Below are positions 51,635 through 60,748 of a stretch of DNA of 64,000 nucleotides, piece after piece (within the stretch, counting starts at the first letter, position 1; every line of letters begins with the position of its first letter). A model generated the notes under the pieces. It was given only the letters and a program-made list of their open reading frames with translations, was not told the origin of the DNA and did not search any database. The stretch lies in NCBI RefSeq assembly GCF_006386545.1, contig NZ_SWAR01000025.1, positions 1 to 64,000 of the forward strand, written 5' to 3'. The stretch is from Methylibium rhizosphaerae. Lineage in GTDB: Bacteria > Pseudomonadota > Gammaproteobacteria > Burkholderiales > Burkholderiaceae_C. Made by a program: the position numbers and the translations under genes.

Positions 51635-52669
51635 ATGAATCTCTGCAGCTATCGAGCGGCGGCGGCCGCAGTCGCCCTGCTCGCCGCCGGCTCGGCGGCC
51701 CAGGCCCAAGGCTCCGGCCAGCTCAATGTCGTCTGCTCGGTGCAGGACGAATGGTGCTCGATGATGAGTTCGGCCTTCGCCCGCAGCTCGGGCATCAAGG
51801 TCAACGTGCTCAAGCGCGGCAGCGGCGAAGCGCTCGCGCAGCTGATCGCCGAGCGGGCCAACCCGAAGACCGACCTGTGGTTCGGTGGCACCGGCGACCC
51901 GCACCTGCAGGCCGCCGAGCAGGACCTCACGCTGGAGTACAAGTCGCCCAGCCTGCCTCAGCTGCACCCGTGGGCGCAGGCCCAGGCGCAGCAGTCGGGC
52001 TGGCGCACCGTGGGCGTGTATTCGGGGCCGCTGGGCTTCGGCTTCAACACCGAGCTGCTGGCCAAGAAGAAGCTCGCCGCGCCCAGGTGCTGGAAGGACC
52101 TGCTGGCCCCCGAGCTGAAGGGCGAGGTGCAGGTGGCCAACCCGGCCAGCTCGGGCACGGCCTACACGATGATCGCCACCATCGTGCAGCTCATGGGCGA
52201 GGACAAGGCCTACGAGTACCTCAAGGGCCTGCACAGGAACGTCAGCCAATACACCCGCTCCGGCACCGGCCCCATCAAGGCGGCGGCACGCGGCGAGACC
52301 ACGGTGTCGATCAGCTTCGTGCACGACGCCCCCGGCGAGCAGATGCAGGGCTTTCCGGTGGCCACCTCCACGCCCTGCGAAGGCACCGGCGCCGAGATCG
52401 GCTCCATGTCCATCATCAAGGGCGCGCGCAACCTCGACAACGCGAAGAAGTTCTACGAATGGGCGCTCACGCCGAATGCGCAGCAGCTCGGCGTGGCGGC
52501 CAAGCAGTTCCAGCTGCCGTCGAACAAGAACACGCCGCTGGACAGCCGCATCCCCGACTTCCGCACCATCAAGTTCATCCACTACGACTACGCGAAATAC
52601 GGCAAGTCGGCCGAGCGCAAGCGCCTGATCGAGCGCTGGGAGCGCGAGGTCAACTCGCTGCCTCGGTGA
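51635..52669 (+). CDS. Periplasmic binding protein of an Fbp/Afu-type ABC importer
   Basis: This 344-residue exported protein has a signal peptide (cut near AQAQ, residue 25) and the bilobal fold of Fe3+/sugar-phosphate/putrescine-type binding proteins, with VYSGPLGFGFN and the YDYAKYG region near the C-terminus. Relatives called AfuA or FbpA bind ferric ion, but AfuA has been shown to bind phosphorylated sugars, so iron should not be assumed. GAGGAG lies eight bases before the ATG. It follows the two-component genes after 103 bp and precedes the permease and ATPase. Confidence 0.88.
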   Translation: MNLCSYRAAAAAVALLAAGSAAQAQGSGQLNVVCSVQDEWCSMMSSAFARSSGIKVNVLKRGSGEALAQLIAERANPKTDLWFGGTGDPHLQAAEQDLTLEYKSPSLPQLHPWAQAQAQQSGWRTVGVYSGPLGFGFNTELLAKKKLAAPRCWKDLLAPELKGEVQVANPASSGTAYTMIATIVQLMGEDKAYEYLKGLHRNVSQYTRSGTGPIKAAARGETTVSISFVHDAPGEQMQGFPVATSTPCEGTGAEIGSMSIIKGARNLDNAKKFYEWALTPNAQQLGVAAKQFQLPSNKNTPLDSRIPDFRTIKFIHYDYAKYGKSAERKRLIERWEREVNSLPR

Positions 52670-52678
52670 TGTAGACCA

Positions 52679-52789
52679 CCCCCGTAGCGGCTTCGCCGCT
52701 CCCCCTCAAGGGGGCGACGCCAGCGGACCGGCAAAGCCGGATCCGCGGCGTCCGCCGGGGCTGCAGCCGCTGGACGCGGCGCAGCAACT
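52679..52789. repeat. Three-hairpin intergenic repeat element
   Basis: Three short stems follow each other: AGCGGC/GCCGCT (52686-52700), CCCCCT/AGGGGG (52701-52714) and CCGGC/GCCGG near 52728-52740. This pattern is a dispersed intergenic repeat common in Burkholderiales genomes. It lies between the binding-protein gene and the permease gene, where it could reduce downstream expression. Confidence 0.65.
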
Positions 52790-52819
52790 CAGAGACAGAG
52801 AGAAGAAGGCAATCACGCC

Positions 52820-55054
52820 ATGGACTTTCGCAACAACAAGGCCATCGTCGTCTGGGCGCTGCTCGGCCTGGCCGCCTTTGTGCTGCTGCCCTGGTACCAG
52901 CTGCCCGAGGGGCTGCTGGCCCTCCGCCCGGGTGAGCTGGCGGGCGGCCACGACACCTCCTCGGCACTGGCCCAGGTGCTGCTGCATCGGCGCGGCTGGC
53001 TGGTCTGGGGCGCTGCGGCGCTGGTCGTCGGCCTGGCCGCGGCCGCGCTCGCGCCGGGCCGCATGCAGGGGCAGGTGCTGCTGGCCAGCGGCGTGCTGGG
53101 CCTGGTCGCCTTGCTGGCCCAGGGCTTTGCCATCGGGCTGCAGAGCGGCGGCATCGCCTGGCTGGCCCCCTGGTTCGCCGGGGCGGAGCCGGCCACGCAA
53201 CCCGGCTTCGGCTGGGGTGCCACGCTGGTGCTGGCCGCGCTGCTGCTGCAGATCGCCTTCGGCCTGGCGCGGCTGGGCGCCTTCCGCGGCGACCTGTTCG
53301 TCTCGGGCGCGGTGGTCGCCAGCGGCAGCCTGCTGCTGCTGTTCGTGGCCTTCCCGGTGATGCGCGCGCTGGCCGGTGCGTTTGTCGAAGAGGGCGGCCA
53401 GTGGAGCTTCACCGCCGGCTGGTCGCGCATCGCCAACGAGCGCATCTGGGGCCTGGGCTGCGTGACCACCGGCGCGGCCTGCGGCGTGGCCTGGAACACG
53501 CTGTTCCTGGCGGTGCTCACCGGCGCCAGCACCACGGTGCTGGGCACCTTGCTCGCGCTGATCGAAGACCGCAGCGACTCGCGCGTGCGGCGCGTGCTGC
53601 GCCTGCTCGCGCCGCTGCCCATCATCACGCCGCCGTTCGTGGTGGGCCTCGGGCTCATCCTGCTGTTCGGCCGCGCCGGGCTGGTGAACCAGTTCCTCGA
53701 ATGGGCCTTCGGCATCACGCCGGGGCGCTGGTTCTACGGCTGGTTCGGCGTGTGGCTGGCGCAGCTGTTCGCCTTCACGCCCATTGCCTTCCTCATCGTG
53801 CGCGGCGTGGTGCAGGGCATCAGCCCCTCGCTCGAGGAAGCCTCGCAGACGCTGCGCGCGAGCCCGTGGCGCACGTTCCGCCATGTGACCTTTCCGCTGA
53901 TGCTGCCGGGGCTGGCCAACGCCTTCCTGGTGGGCTTCATCGAGAGCATTGCCGACTTCGGCAACCCCATCGTGGCCGGCGGGCAGTTCTCGGTGCTTTC
54001 CACCGAGATCTTCTTCGCCATCGTGGGCGCGCAGTTCGACCAGGGGCGTGCCGCGGCGCTCGCATGGATCCTCACGCTGTTCGCGCTGGGCGTGTTCGCG
54101 CTGCAGCGCGGCGTGCTCGGCAAGCGCAACTTCACCACCGTGTCGGGCAAGGGCGATGCGGGCATCTCGATGCGGCTGCCCGACGGCCTGCGCCGCGTGG
54201 CGCTGGCGGTGGCCATCCCGTGGCTGGCCTTCACCCTGGTGGTCTACCTGTTCGCCTTCAGCGGCGGCTTCGTGCAGACCTGGGGGCGCAACTACTCGCC
54301 CACGCTGGCGCACTTCCAGAACGCGTTCGGCATCGCCGTCGAGGGCGGCTCGCTCATCTGGCAGGGCATTGCCTGGGACTCCCTGTTCACCACGGTGAAG
54401 CTGGCGGCTGCCGCAGCGCCGTTGACCGCCGGGCTGGGCCTCCTGATCGCCTGGCTGCTGGCGCGTCTGCAGTTTCGGGGGCAGGGCGCCTTCGAGTTCT
54501 CGGCGCTGATGGCATTCGCCATTCCGGGCACGGTGCTGGGCGTGAGCTACATCCTCGCCTTCAACGTGCCGCCGTTCGAGCTCACCGGCAGCGGGCTCAT
54601 CATCGTGATGTGCTTCATGTTCCGCAACCTGCCGGTGGGCGTGCGGGCGGGTTCTGCCGCCTTCAGGCAGCTGGACAAGTCGCTCGACGAGGCCTCGCTG
54701 ATGCTGCGCGCCTCCACCGCCCGCACGCTGTGGAACGTGGTGCTGCCGCTGCTGAAGCCGGCAGTGGCAGCCTCCCTGATCTACAGCTTCGTGCGGGCCA
54801 TGACCACCGTGTCGGCGGTGATCTTCCTGGTCACCGCGCAGACCGAACTGGCCACCACCTTCATCATCGGCCGCGTCGGGCAGGGCGATTACGGCGTGGC
54901 GCTGGCCTACAGCACCGCGCTCATCGTGCTGATGGCGCTGGCCACGGCCGCCATCCAGTGGATCGTGGGCGACCGCAAGCTCGGCCGGCGCGAGGCGGCG
55001 GCGGCCGAAACCGCCCCGGCACAGCCGGCGCTCGCGCCGCAGCGCGCACTCTGA
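52820..55054 (+). CDS. Fused ABC permease of an Fbp/Afu-type importer
   Basis: This 744-residue inner-membrane protein has two permease domains fused in one chain, preceded by about four extra helices. Each half carries an EAA-type loop for the ATPase: EEASQTLRASPWRTF near residue 350 and DEASLMLRASTARTL near residue 635. This FbpB/AfuB architecture imports ferric ion, phosphorylated sugars or related anions. The stop is followed after 26 bp by the ATPase gene. Confidence 0.9.
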   Translation: MDFRNNKAIVVWALLGLAAFVLLPWYQLPEGLLALRPGELAGGHDTSSALAQVLLHRRGWLVWGAAALVVGLAAAALAPGRMQGQVLLASGVLGLVALLAQGFAIGLQSGGIAWLAPWFAGAEPATQPGFGWGATLVLAALLLQIAFGLARLGAFRGDLFVSGAVVASGSLLLLFVAFPVMRALAGAFVEEGGQWSFTAGWSRIANERIWGLGCVTTGAACGVAWNTLFLAVLTGASTTVLGTLLALIEDRSDSRVRRVLRLLAPLPIITPPFVVGLGLILLFGRAGLVNQFLEWAFGITPGRWFYGWFGVWLAQLFAFTPIAFLIVRGVVQGISPSLEEASQTLRASPWRTFRHVTFPLMLPGLANAFLVGFIESIADFGNPIVAGGQFSVLSTEIFFAIVGAQFDQGRAAALAWILTLFALGVFALQRGVLGKRNFTTVSGKGDAGISMRLPDGLRRVALAVAIPWLAFTLVVYLFAFSGGFVQTWGRNYSPTLAHFQNAFGIAVEGGSLIWQGIAWDSLFTTVKLAAAAAPLTAGLGLLIAWLLARLQFRGQGAFEFSALMAFAIPGTVLGVSYILAFNVPPFELTGSGLIIVMCFMFRNLPVGVRAGSAAFRQLDKSLDEASLMLRASTARTLWNVVLPLLKPAVAASLIYSFVRAMTTVSAVIFLVTAQTELATTFIIGRVGQGDYGVALAYSTALIVLMALATAAIQWIVGDRKLGRREAAAAETAPAQPALAPQRAL

Positions 55055-55080
55055 CTGACTCCCAGGAAGGAAAGACAACG

Positions 55081-56130
55081 ATGTACGGCATTGAATTCCG
55101 CAACGTCTCCAAACGCTACGGCAGCTCAGCGGATGCGCCACTGGCCGTTCGCAACATCAGCTTCGGTGTGGAGAAGGGCAGCCTCACCACCATCCTCGGG
55201 CCGTCGGGCTGCGGCAAGACCACCACGCTGCGCATGATCGCGGGGCTGGAGTCGCCCACGTCGGGGCAGATCTTCATCGACGGCCGCGACGTCACCACCC
55301 TCGGACCGGCGCAGCGCAACGTGAGCCTGGTGTTCCAGAGCTATGCGCTGTTCCCGCACATGAACGTCATCGAGAACGTGTCGTACGGGCTGCGCATGTC
55401 GGGCCTTGCGGTGGACCAGGCCCGTGCCAAGGCCGCGGTGATGCTCGAGACAGTGGGCCTGCGCGGTCTCGACGCCCGCATGCCGAGCGAGCTGTCCGGC
55501 GGCCAGCAGCAGCGGGTGGCACTGGCCCGGGCGCTGGCCCTGGAGCCGGCGGTGCTGTTGTTCGACGAGCCGCTGTCGAACCTCGATGCCAGGCTGCGCC
55601 GCTCGATGCGCGAGGAGATCCGCTCGCTGCAGCAGCGCCTGTCGCTCACCGTGGCCTACGTCACCCACGACCAGAGCGAGGCCCTGGCGGTGAGCGACCA
55701 GATCATCGTGATGGACCAGGGCGTCATCGCGCAGTCGGGCACACCGCATGAGCTGTACGAGTCGCCGCAGTCCGAATTCGTGGCCGGCTTCATGGGCGAG
55801 GCGATGCTGTTCGACGGCGTATGTCAGCCCGACGGGCAGGTGTCGCTCGGCTCGCTCTCCATCAGGCCTGCCACACCGGTGCAACCCGGGCCGGTGAAGA
55901 TCGCGGTGCGGCCCGAAGCCTGGGTCATCGGGCCGGTGAGCAACTCCGGTCTGGCGGCGCGGGTCGTCAAGCAGACCTACGTGGGCAGCGTCATGGAATA
56001 CACCCTCGGCAGCCTGCTGGGCGACATCTTCGTCGTCTCGCCGGATGTGAAGCAGCCGCTGTCGCGAGGCGCGCCGGTGAGCCTCCACCTTGCCGACCAC
56101 GGCGTCTCCGTCGTGGCGGTGCGGAGCTGA
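55081..56130 (+). CDS. ABC importer ATP-binding protein (FbpC/AfuC/PotA type)
   Basis: This 349-residue ATPase has Walker A GPSGCGKTT, signature LSGGQQQR, Walker B VLLFDEPLSNLD and switch THD, followed by a C-terminal TOBE regulatory domain of about 100 residues. It completes the importer with the preceding permease and binding protein. The FbpC-type FeS/iron-binding details cannot be judged. It is closely followed by an independently oriented LuxR-type gene. Confidence 0.92.
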   Translation: MYGIEFRNVSKRYGSSADAPLAVRNISFGVEKGSLTTILGPSGCGKTTTLRMIAGLESPTSGQIFIDGRDVTTLGPAQRNVSLVFQSYALFPHMNVIENVSYGLRMSGLAVDQARAKAAVMLETVGLRGLDARMPSELSGGQQQRVALARALALEPAVLLFDEPLSNLDARLRRSMREEIRSLQQRLSLTVAYVTHDQSEALAVSDQIIVMDQGVIAQSGTPHELYESPQSEFVAGFMGEAMLFDGVCQPDGQVSLGSLSIRPATPVQPGPVKIAVRPEAWVIGPVSNSGLAARVVKQTYVGSVMEYTLGSLLGDIFVVSPDVKQPLSRGAPVSLHLADHGVSVVAVRS

Positions 56131-56167
56131 ACCTTGTTCTTCTGAACCATCCGAAAGGCAGGCAGCC

Positions 56168-57004
56168 ATGCATGGCGAAGACATGACCCTCTGCGCATCG
56201 GCGGCGCCGGTGCTGTACGCGGAGCAGGACCTGTTGTCGCCGCCGCCCGGCGGCACCGAACTGCCTCGCATGCCGAGCGTGGTGAACGACCTGCTGAGCG
56301 CCAGCAGCGGCGAGGAGCGGCAGCGCCTCGTGCGCGCGATGCTCCACGCCATCGGCTTCGAGTGGCTGGGCTACGGCACGGTGTGCCAGCACCGCTCGCG
56401 TTCGCTGCCGCAGAGCTTCTTCACCAGCTATGGCCACCCGGCGTGGACGCGCCGCTACTTCGACGAGCGCTACTACGAGGTGGATTCCCGTCACCAGGAC
56501 GCGCCGTGTTCCAGCCTGCCGCTGCTGTGGGACATCGACCACCTCGCGGCTTCGGTCAACAGCGTGCGATCGACGCCGCATCGCCGGCGCTTCCTCGACG
56601 ACTTCCGCGACAGCGGCATCAGGAGCGGCGTGTTCTTCAGCCTGGCATCGCCCACGCGCGCCAACGAGCGCACGGTCATCAGCCTGATGTCGAGTTCGCC
56701 GAACCGGCAGTGGATCGTCGACAGCGTGCTGGGCCAGGCGCTCACGCTGGCGCTGAGCGTGCACGAGTGCCTGGCGCAGCGCAGCCCGGTGCTGACCGGA
56801 AAGCCCGGCACCGGCGCGGGCATGCCGCGCACTCAGCAGCACATCCTCAACTACCTGATCCAGGGCCGCAGCGACAAGGAGATCGCCTATCACCTGAAGC
56901 TGTCGGAGCACACGGTGGACTACCACATGCGCCAGCTGCGCAGGCGCTTCGCCGCCCGCAACCGCGTACAGCTGGTCAACGCGGCCATCGAGGCCGCGGC
57001 CTAG
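56168..57004 (+). CDS. LuxR-type transcriptional regulator (solo)
   Basis: This 278-residue protein has an autoinducer-binding-like N-terminal domain with GFEWLGYG, HPAWTRRYF and DSRHQ, followed by a LuxR helix-turn-helix ending RQLRRRFAARNRVQLVNAA. The usual DP pair in the ligand pocket is DS here. No luxI synthase is present, so it is a LuxR solo that may read signals made by other cells or plants. Similarity to the convergent neighbour suggests tandem duplication. The stop TAG merges with the left arm of a long inverted repeat. Confidence 0.88.
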   Translation: MHGEDMTLCASAAPVLYAEQDLLSPPPGGTELPRMPSVVNDLLSASSGEERQRLVRAMLHAIGFEWLGYGTVCQHRSRSLPQSFFTSYGHPAWTRRYFDERYYEVDSRHQDAPCSSLPLLWDIDHLAASVNSVRSTPHRRRFLDDFRDSGIRSGVFFSLASPTRANERTVISLMSSSPNRQWIVDSVLGQALTLALSVHECLAQRSPVLTGKPGTGAGMPRTQQHILNYLIQGRSDKEIAYHLKLSEHTVDYHMRQLRRRFAARNRVQLVNAAIEAAA

Positions 57005-57177
57005 GGCCCGTTGACGCTATTTGGAGCCTCACGTGACCCAGGAAACGGGCGCCATCAAGGCGCAAAGCGGAAGCGGGGCGACTCCCCCGCTGAGCATTTG
57101 CAACGCGGAGGGCGCCCGTTTCCTGGGATCACCCCCAGGGACCCAAGCGTGAGGCTCCAAATAGCGTTAACAGGCCC
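57004..57177. repeat. Nested 174-bp inverted repeat between convergent LuxR genes
   Basis: The outer arms (57004-57033 and 57148-57177, 30 bp, 28 matching) contain GACGCTATTTGGAGCCTCACG-type sequence; inner arms (57037-57053 and 57111-57127, 17 bp) match perfectly as CCCAGGAAACGGGCGCC. A 57-base centre lies between. It could be a bidirectional terminator, a regulatory RNA structure or a MITE-like insertion. No clear target-site duplication is seen and no transposase is present. Confidence 0.75.
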
Positions 57178-57182
57178 TGTGC

Positions 57183-58091
57183 TCAGATGTCGAGGTTCTG
57201 CGCCGCCTGCATCAACTGCACCCGGTTGCGCACCGCAAAGCGCCGGCGCAGCTGGCGCATGTGGTAGTCGACGTTGTGCAGCGTGAGGTTCAGCCGCGCG
57301 GCGATTTCCTTGTCGCCCATGCCCAGCGACACGCACACCAGGATGTCTCGCTGGATGGGCGTGAGCTTCGGCTGCTGCGCGGCGGGCGCTTCGGCCGCCT
57401 GGGGCGCGCCGGCATAGCGCGTGTAGAACTCGTGCAGGCACAGCGACAGCGTGAGCACCTGGCCGAGCAGGCCATCGCCCATCCAGGCCGCTCCGGGCGT
57501 GCGCGACAGCAGGCTGATGAAGTGGCGCTCCGGGCCCGATGCTGCGGGCAGTGCGAACAGCACGCCGCTGCGCATGCCGGTCTCGGCCAGTTCGGCCACG
57601 AAACGCCGCAGCCGTGACTCGGCCACGCTGCCGGCCGCCTGGGCGGCCAGCTGGTCGATGCACCACACCGCCGGCAGGCTGGAACGCAGCGCGACCGACA
57701 GGCGTGGGTCTTCTTCGTGATAGCCCTCGCCGAAGTAGCGCTCGGCCCAGCGCCGGTCGGCATAGGTCGTGCAGAACGACAGCGGCACCGCATGGGTGCC
57801 CAGCTGGATGAGCCGGCCATAGCCCAGCCATTCGAAGCCCAGCGAATGCACCAGCGTGCTGACCGCCCGGCGGCGCTCGGTGATGCTCTCGGCGGCCAGC
57901 AGCGATGCCAGCAACGAAGGCTGTGCCGGCACGCTGCCCGGCGGCAGGCCCGCGGACGCGGGCTCTTCGTGCAGCATCACCGGCGAAGGTGTCCTCATGC
58001 CGGGCTTGCTGGTTGTCGATGCAACGGTCCTGCGTGCAGCAGCCATCTGCCGCTGGGGCAGGACCGCGTCGTACCACATGACGATTCCCAC
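57183..58091 (-). CDS. LuxR-type transcriptional regulator (solo, paralogue)
   Basis: This 302-residue protein has an autoinducer-binding-like domain (GFEWLGYG, DRRWAERYF, EEDPRL) and a C-terminal helix-turn-helix (GDKEIAARLNLTLHNVDYHMRQ). The DP pair of the pocket is kept here, unlike in the convergent paralogue. The two regulators share sequence across both domains. No luxI gene is nearby. The first residues MGIVMWYDAVLPQRQ are a little longer than the paralogue; the start is uncertain. Confidence 0.87.
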   Translation of the reverse strand: MGIVMWYDAVLPQRQMAAARRTVASTTSKPGMRTPSPVMLHEEPASAGLPPGSVPAQPSLLASLLAAESITERRRAVSTLVHSLGFEWLGYGRLIQLGTHAVPLSFCTTYADRRWAERYFGEGYHEEDPRLSVALRSSLPAVWCIDQLAAQAAGSVAESRLRRFVAELAETGMRSGVLFALPAASGPERHFISLLSRTPGAAWMGDGLLGQVLTLSLCLHEFYTRYAGAPQAAEAPAAQQPKLTPIQRDILVCVSLGMGDKEIAARLNLTLHNVDYHMRQLRRRFAVRNRVQLMQAAQNLDI

Positions 58092-58231
58092 GGCGACCTC
58101 CTGTCGCTTTTCAACGCTCGATATCCCTGAATGCGGAAATCGAAACGTGAAAAGCTCACGGAGTTGCAGTTCGATACGCCTGCGTGCGGACGGGTCGTTG
58201 TCCGAACGCGCGTTCTTGATCGAACCCTGCG

Positions 58232-60748
58232 TCAGGCGCAGCGCTTCAGCGCCTTTTGCACCACCTGCGGGCCGTCGCGCTCGTCGGGAATGGCTTGCCG
58301 CTCATGGTTGGACTGAAGGACCGGCAGTGCTTCGCGCCACCGCTGGCAGGCCGAGCGCAGATCGGCCTGGCGGCGCAACGGTTCGCGAGCCTGCTGGGCA
58401 CGCAGCTGCAGCGCATTGCCGGCAACGTAGAGGGCCCAGCCGACGTAGTACTGGGTGCGTACGCTCTGCAGCTCGGTCGGCGGCAGCCGTTCGTGCACCC
58501 GCACCGCGGCTTCGGCGGCGGCCACCGCGCCTTCGGCATCGCCGATGTCGATGAGGGTCTCGGCCAGCGAAGCCTGGGCTTCCCCCACGCCCTTGATGGA
58601 ACGCACGTCGTTGGGACTGCGCTGCAGCAGCCGCTGTTCGATCTCCAGCGACCGGCGCTGGAACTCCACCGCCTCGGTCCGGCGCCCCATGCGCAGCAGC
58701 GCGTCGCCGGCGTGGCTCAGCATCTTGGCGTAGTTGGGCGCGAGCACCAGGTGGTCGGGGTTGCGCTCGTAGGCAGGCGCCATCGCGGCGATGCCCTTGC
58801 GGATCTCGACCAGACCCCTGGCCTGCTGCTCGGGTGCCAGGTCACCGCCCATGAGCTGCAGGCCGCGCAGGCCGTACACCGCGGCCAGGTTGGCCACCAC
58901 GTCGACGTCGTGCGGCATCAGCGCGAGAACCGCCTTCAGCTGCTCCTCGGCCAGCTTCGAGGTTTCGTGGAAGCGGGCGTCGTCGTCGTTGTGGAAGTAC
59001 ATCTGCGTGAGGTAGATGTACTGGTTGCCGAGCGCGCGCTGGTAGGCGGCGTTTTCCGGCGCGGCTGCAATCAGGGCGCGTGCGATCCGCACTCCTTCTT
59101 CGTGGGTGGCCTGCGCCTCGGTGAACTTGGCCTCGTCGTCCAGCAGGCCGCCGATGCGGGTGTGCAGCAGCACCAGTTCATGCATGGCGGCCAGGCGGTG
59201 GGGGCTGCCCGGCACGGCGAGGGCGCTGGCCAGCTGCTGCGCATGCCGGTAGCTTTCCATCGCCTTCGGGCGCTGTCCGAAGTTGGACATGCTGGAGGCG
59301 CCCTGGATGTCGCCCACCTGGCGGTATCCGGCCGCGAGCTCGAGCTTCAGCGCCGGGTCGGCGCTGGCGTCTGGCCGCAGCTCTTCGAGGTAGCTGATGG
59401 CGGTGTCCAGCAGCTTCTTGCGCGCCGCCAGCGAGCCGGGCACTCGCTCTATGGCCTTGTACACGTCGAAGATGAACACGTTGGCCAGCTTGCGCACGCT
59501 GGCGAAGTGGCGCTCGGCCCGCGCGCGCTGGTGGGTCGCTTCATAAGCCTGGTAGGCGGCGAAGCTCAAGCCCGCCACCAGCGCCAGGTTGGCCACCAGC
59601 GCCGCCCCCACGGCCGCGCGATGGCGCAGCACGAAGCGCCCGGCCCGGTAGCTCCAGGCGCCACGGCGGGCCAGCACCGGCAGCCCCTCGAGATGCCGGA
59701 ACAGGTCGTCGGCGAAGGCGTCCGCGCTGGGGTAGCGGTGTGCCGGTTCCTTGCGCAGCGCCATCAGGACGACGGCGTCCAGGTCGCCCTTCAGGCGCTT
59801 TCGCAACGGCCGCCCGGCGGCCCTGTGGCTCGGCGGGGCCGGCTCCGTTTCGCAGATCGCCTTGGACAGCTCGTAGTCGCTGCCGGCGGCGTCGGCAGGG
59901 TAGGGGCTGGTGCCGCTGATCAACCGGTAGAGCACCACGCCGAGCGAAAAGACGTCGCTGGCGGGTGTGGCCGGCTCGGCCCGCACCTGCTCCGGACTCG
60001 CGTACTCGAGGGTCATCGCTCGCGGCATGGCGGCCGTCTCAGTGCCTGGCGCCGCCATCTGCCTCGCGATGCCGAAGTCCACCAGCTTGACCACGCCGTC
60101 GCGCGTGACCAGGATGTTGGCCGGCTTCAGGTCGCGGTGGACCACGCCCTGGCGGTGCGCGTAGTGCACCACCTGGCACACCGTGCGGAACAGGCGCAGC
60201 CGTTCCTCCACCGGCAATGAGCGGGCGTGGCAATAGGCATCGATGGGCTCGCCGGCGACGAGCTCCATCACGAAGTAGGGCACCCCGTCGTCGGTGATGC
60301 CGCCGTCCATCACCTTGGCCAGGTGCGGGTGGTCCAGGCTGGCCAGGATGCGTCGTTCGGCCTTGAAGCGCGCCTCCAGCCCGGCACGGTCCAAGCCCTG
60401 CCGCATGAGCTTCACCGCCACCTGCTGCTGGAACTGGCCGTCGGCCCGCTCGGCCTGGTAAACCTGCCCCATGCCGCCGCTGCCCAGCAGCGACAGCAGC
60501 CGGTAGGCGCCGACGCGGCGGCCGATCCACGGCGGCGCCTCGCCGGGGGTGTCGGCGGCCGGGTCGTCGAGCAGGCCGCCCGCCGCACCGGCGGCTGCCA
60601 CGAGGGTGGAAAGTTCGGCGCGCAGCGCCGGGTCGCCGGCCGAGGCCTGCTCGATGAAGGCCTGGCGCTCGCGCAGCGGCTGCTCCAGCGCCTGCGCCAG
60701 CAGCGCCTTCACCCGCTCCCAGCGGGCCGTGTCCTGCATGGCCTTCAT
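58232..60748 (-). CDS. Receptor-like Ser/Thr protein kinase with C-terminal TPR-like region (second in operon)
   Basis: This 838-residue protein has a PknB-like kinase domain after about 75 N-terminal residues. It carries GSGGMG at residues 89-94, Lys113 (AVKLMRQ), the HRDLKPAN catalytic loop (204-211) and DFG (224-226), so catalysis should be intact. One membrane helix near residues 385-408 leads to an extracytoplasmic C-terminal part of helical TPR-like repeats. It resembles the upstream kinase strongly. Its ATG overlaps that gene's stop by four bases. Confidence 0.9.
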   Translation of the reverse strand: MKAMQDTARWERVKALLAQALEQPLRERQAFIEQASAGDPALRAELSTLVAAAGAAGGLLDDPAADTPGEAPPWIGRRVGAYRLLSLLGSGGMGQVYQAERADGQFQQQVAVKLMRQGLDRAGLEARFKAERRILASLDHPHLAKVMDGGITDDGVPYFVMELVAGEPIDAYCHARSLPVEERLRLFRTVCQVVHYAHRQGVVHRDLKPANILVTRDGVVKLVDFGIARQMAAPGTETAAMPRAMTLEYASPEQVRAEPATPASDVFSLGVVLYRLISGTSPYPADAAGSDYELSKAICETEPAPPSHRAAGRPLRKRLKGDLDAVVLMALRKEPAHRYPSADAFADDLFRHLEGLPVLARRGAWSYRAGRFVLRHRAAVGAALVANLALVAGLSFAAYQAYEATHQRARAERHFASVRKLANVFIFDVYKAIERVPGSLAARKKLLDTAISYLEELRPDASADPALKLELAAGYRQVGDIQGASSMSNFGQRPKAMESYRHAQQLASALAVPGSPHRLAAMHELVLLHTRIGGLLDDEAKFTEAQATHEEGVRIARALIAAAPENAAYQRALGNQYIYLTQMYFHNDDDARFHETSKLAEEQLKAVLALMPHDVDVVANLAAVYGLRGLQLMGGDLAPEQQARGLVEIRKGIAAMAPAYERNPDHLVLAPNYAKMLSHAGDALLRMGRRTEAVEFQRRSLEIEQRLLQRSPNDVRSIKGVGEAQASLAETLIDIGDAEGAVAAAEAAVRVHERLPPTELQSVRTQYYVGWALYVAGNALQLRAQQAREPLRRQADLRSACQRWREALPVLQSNHERQAIPDERDGPQVVQKALKRCA

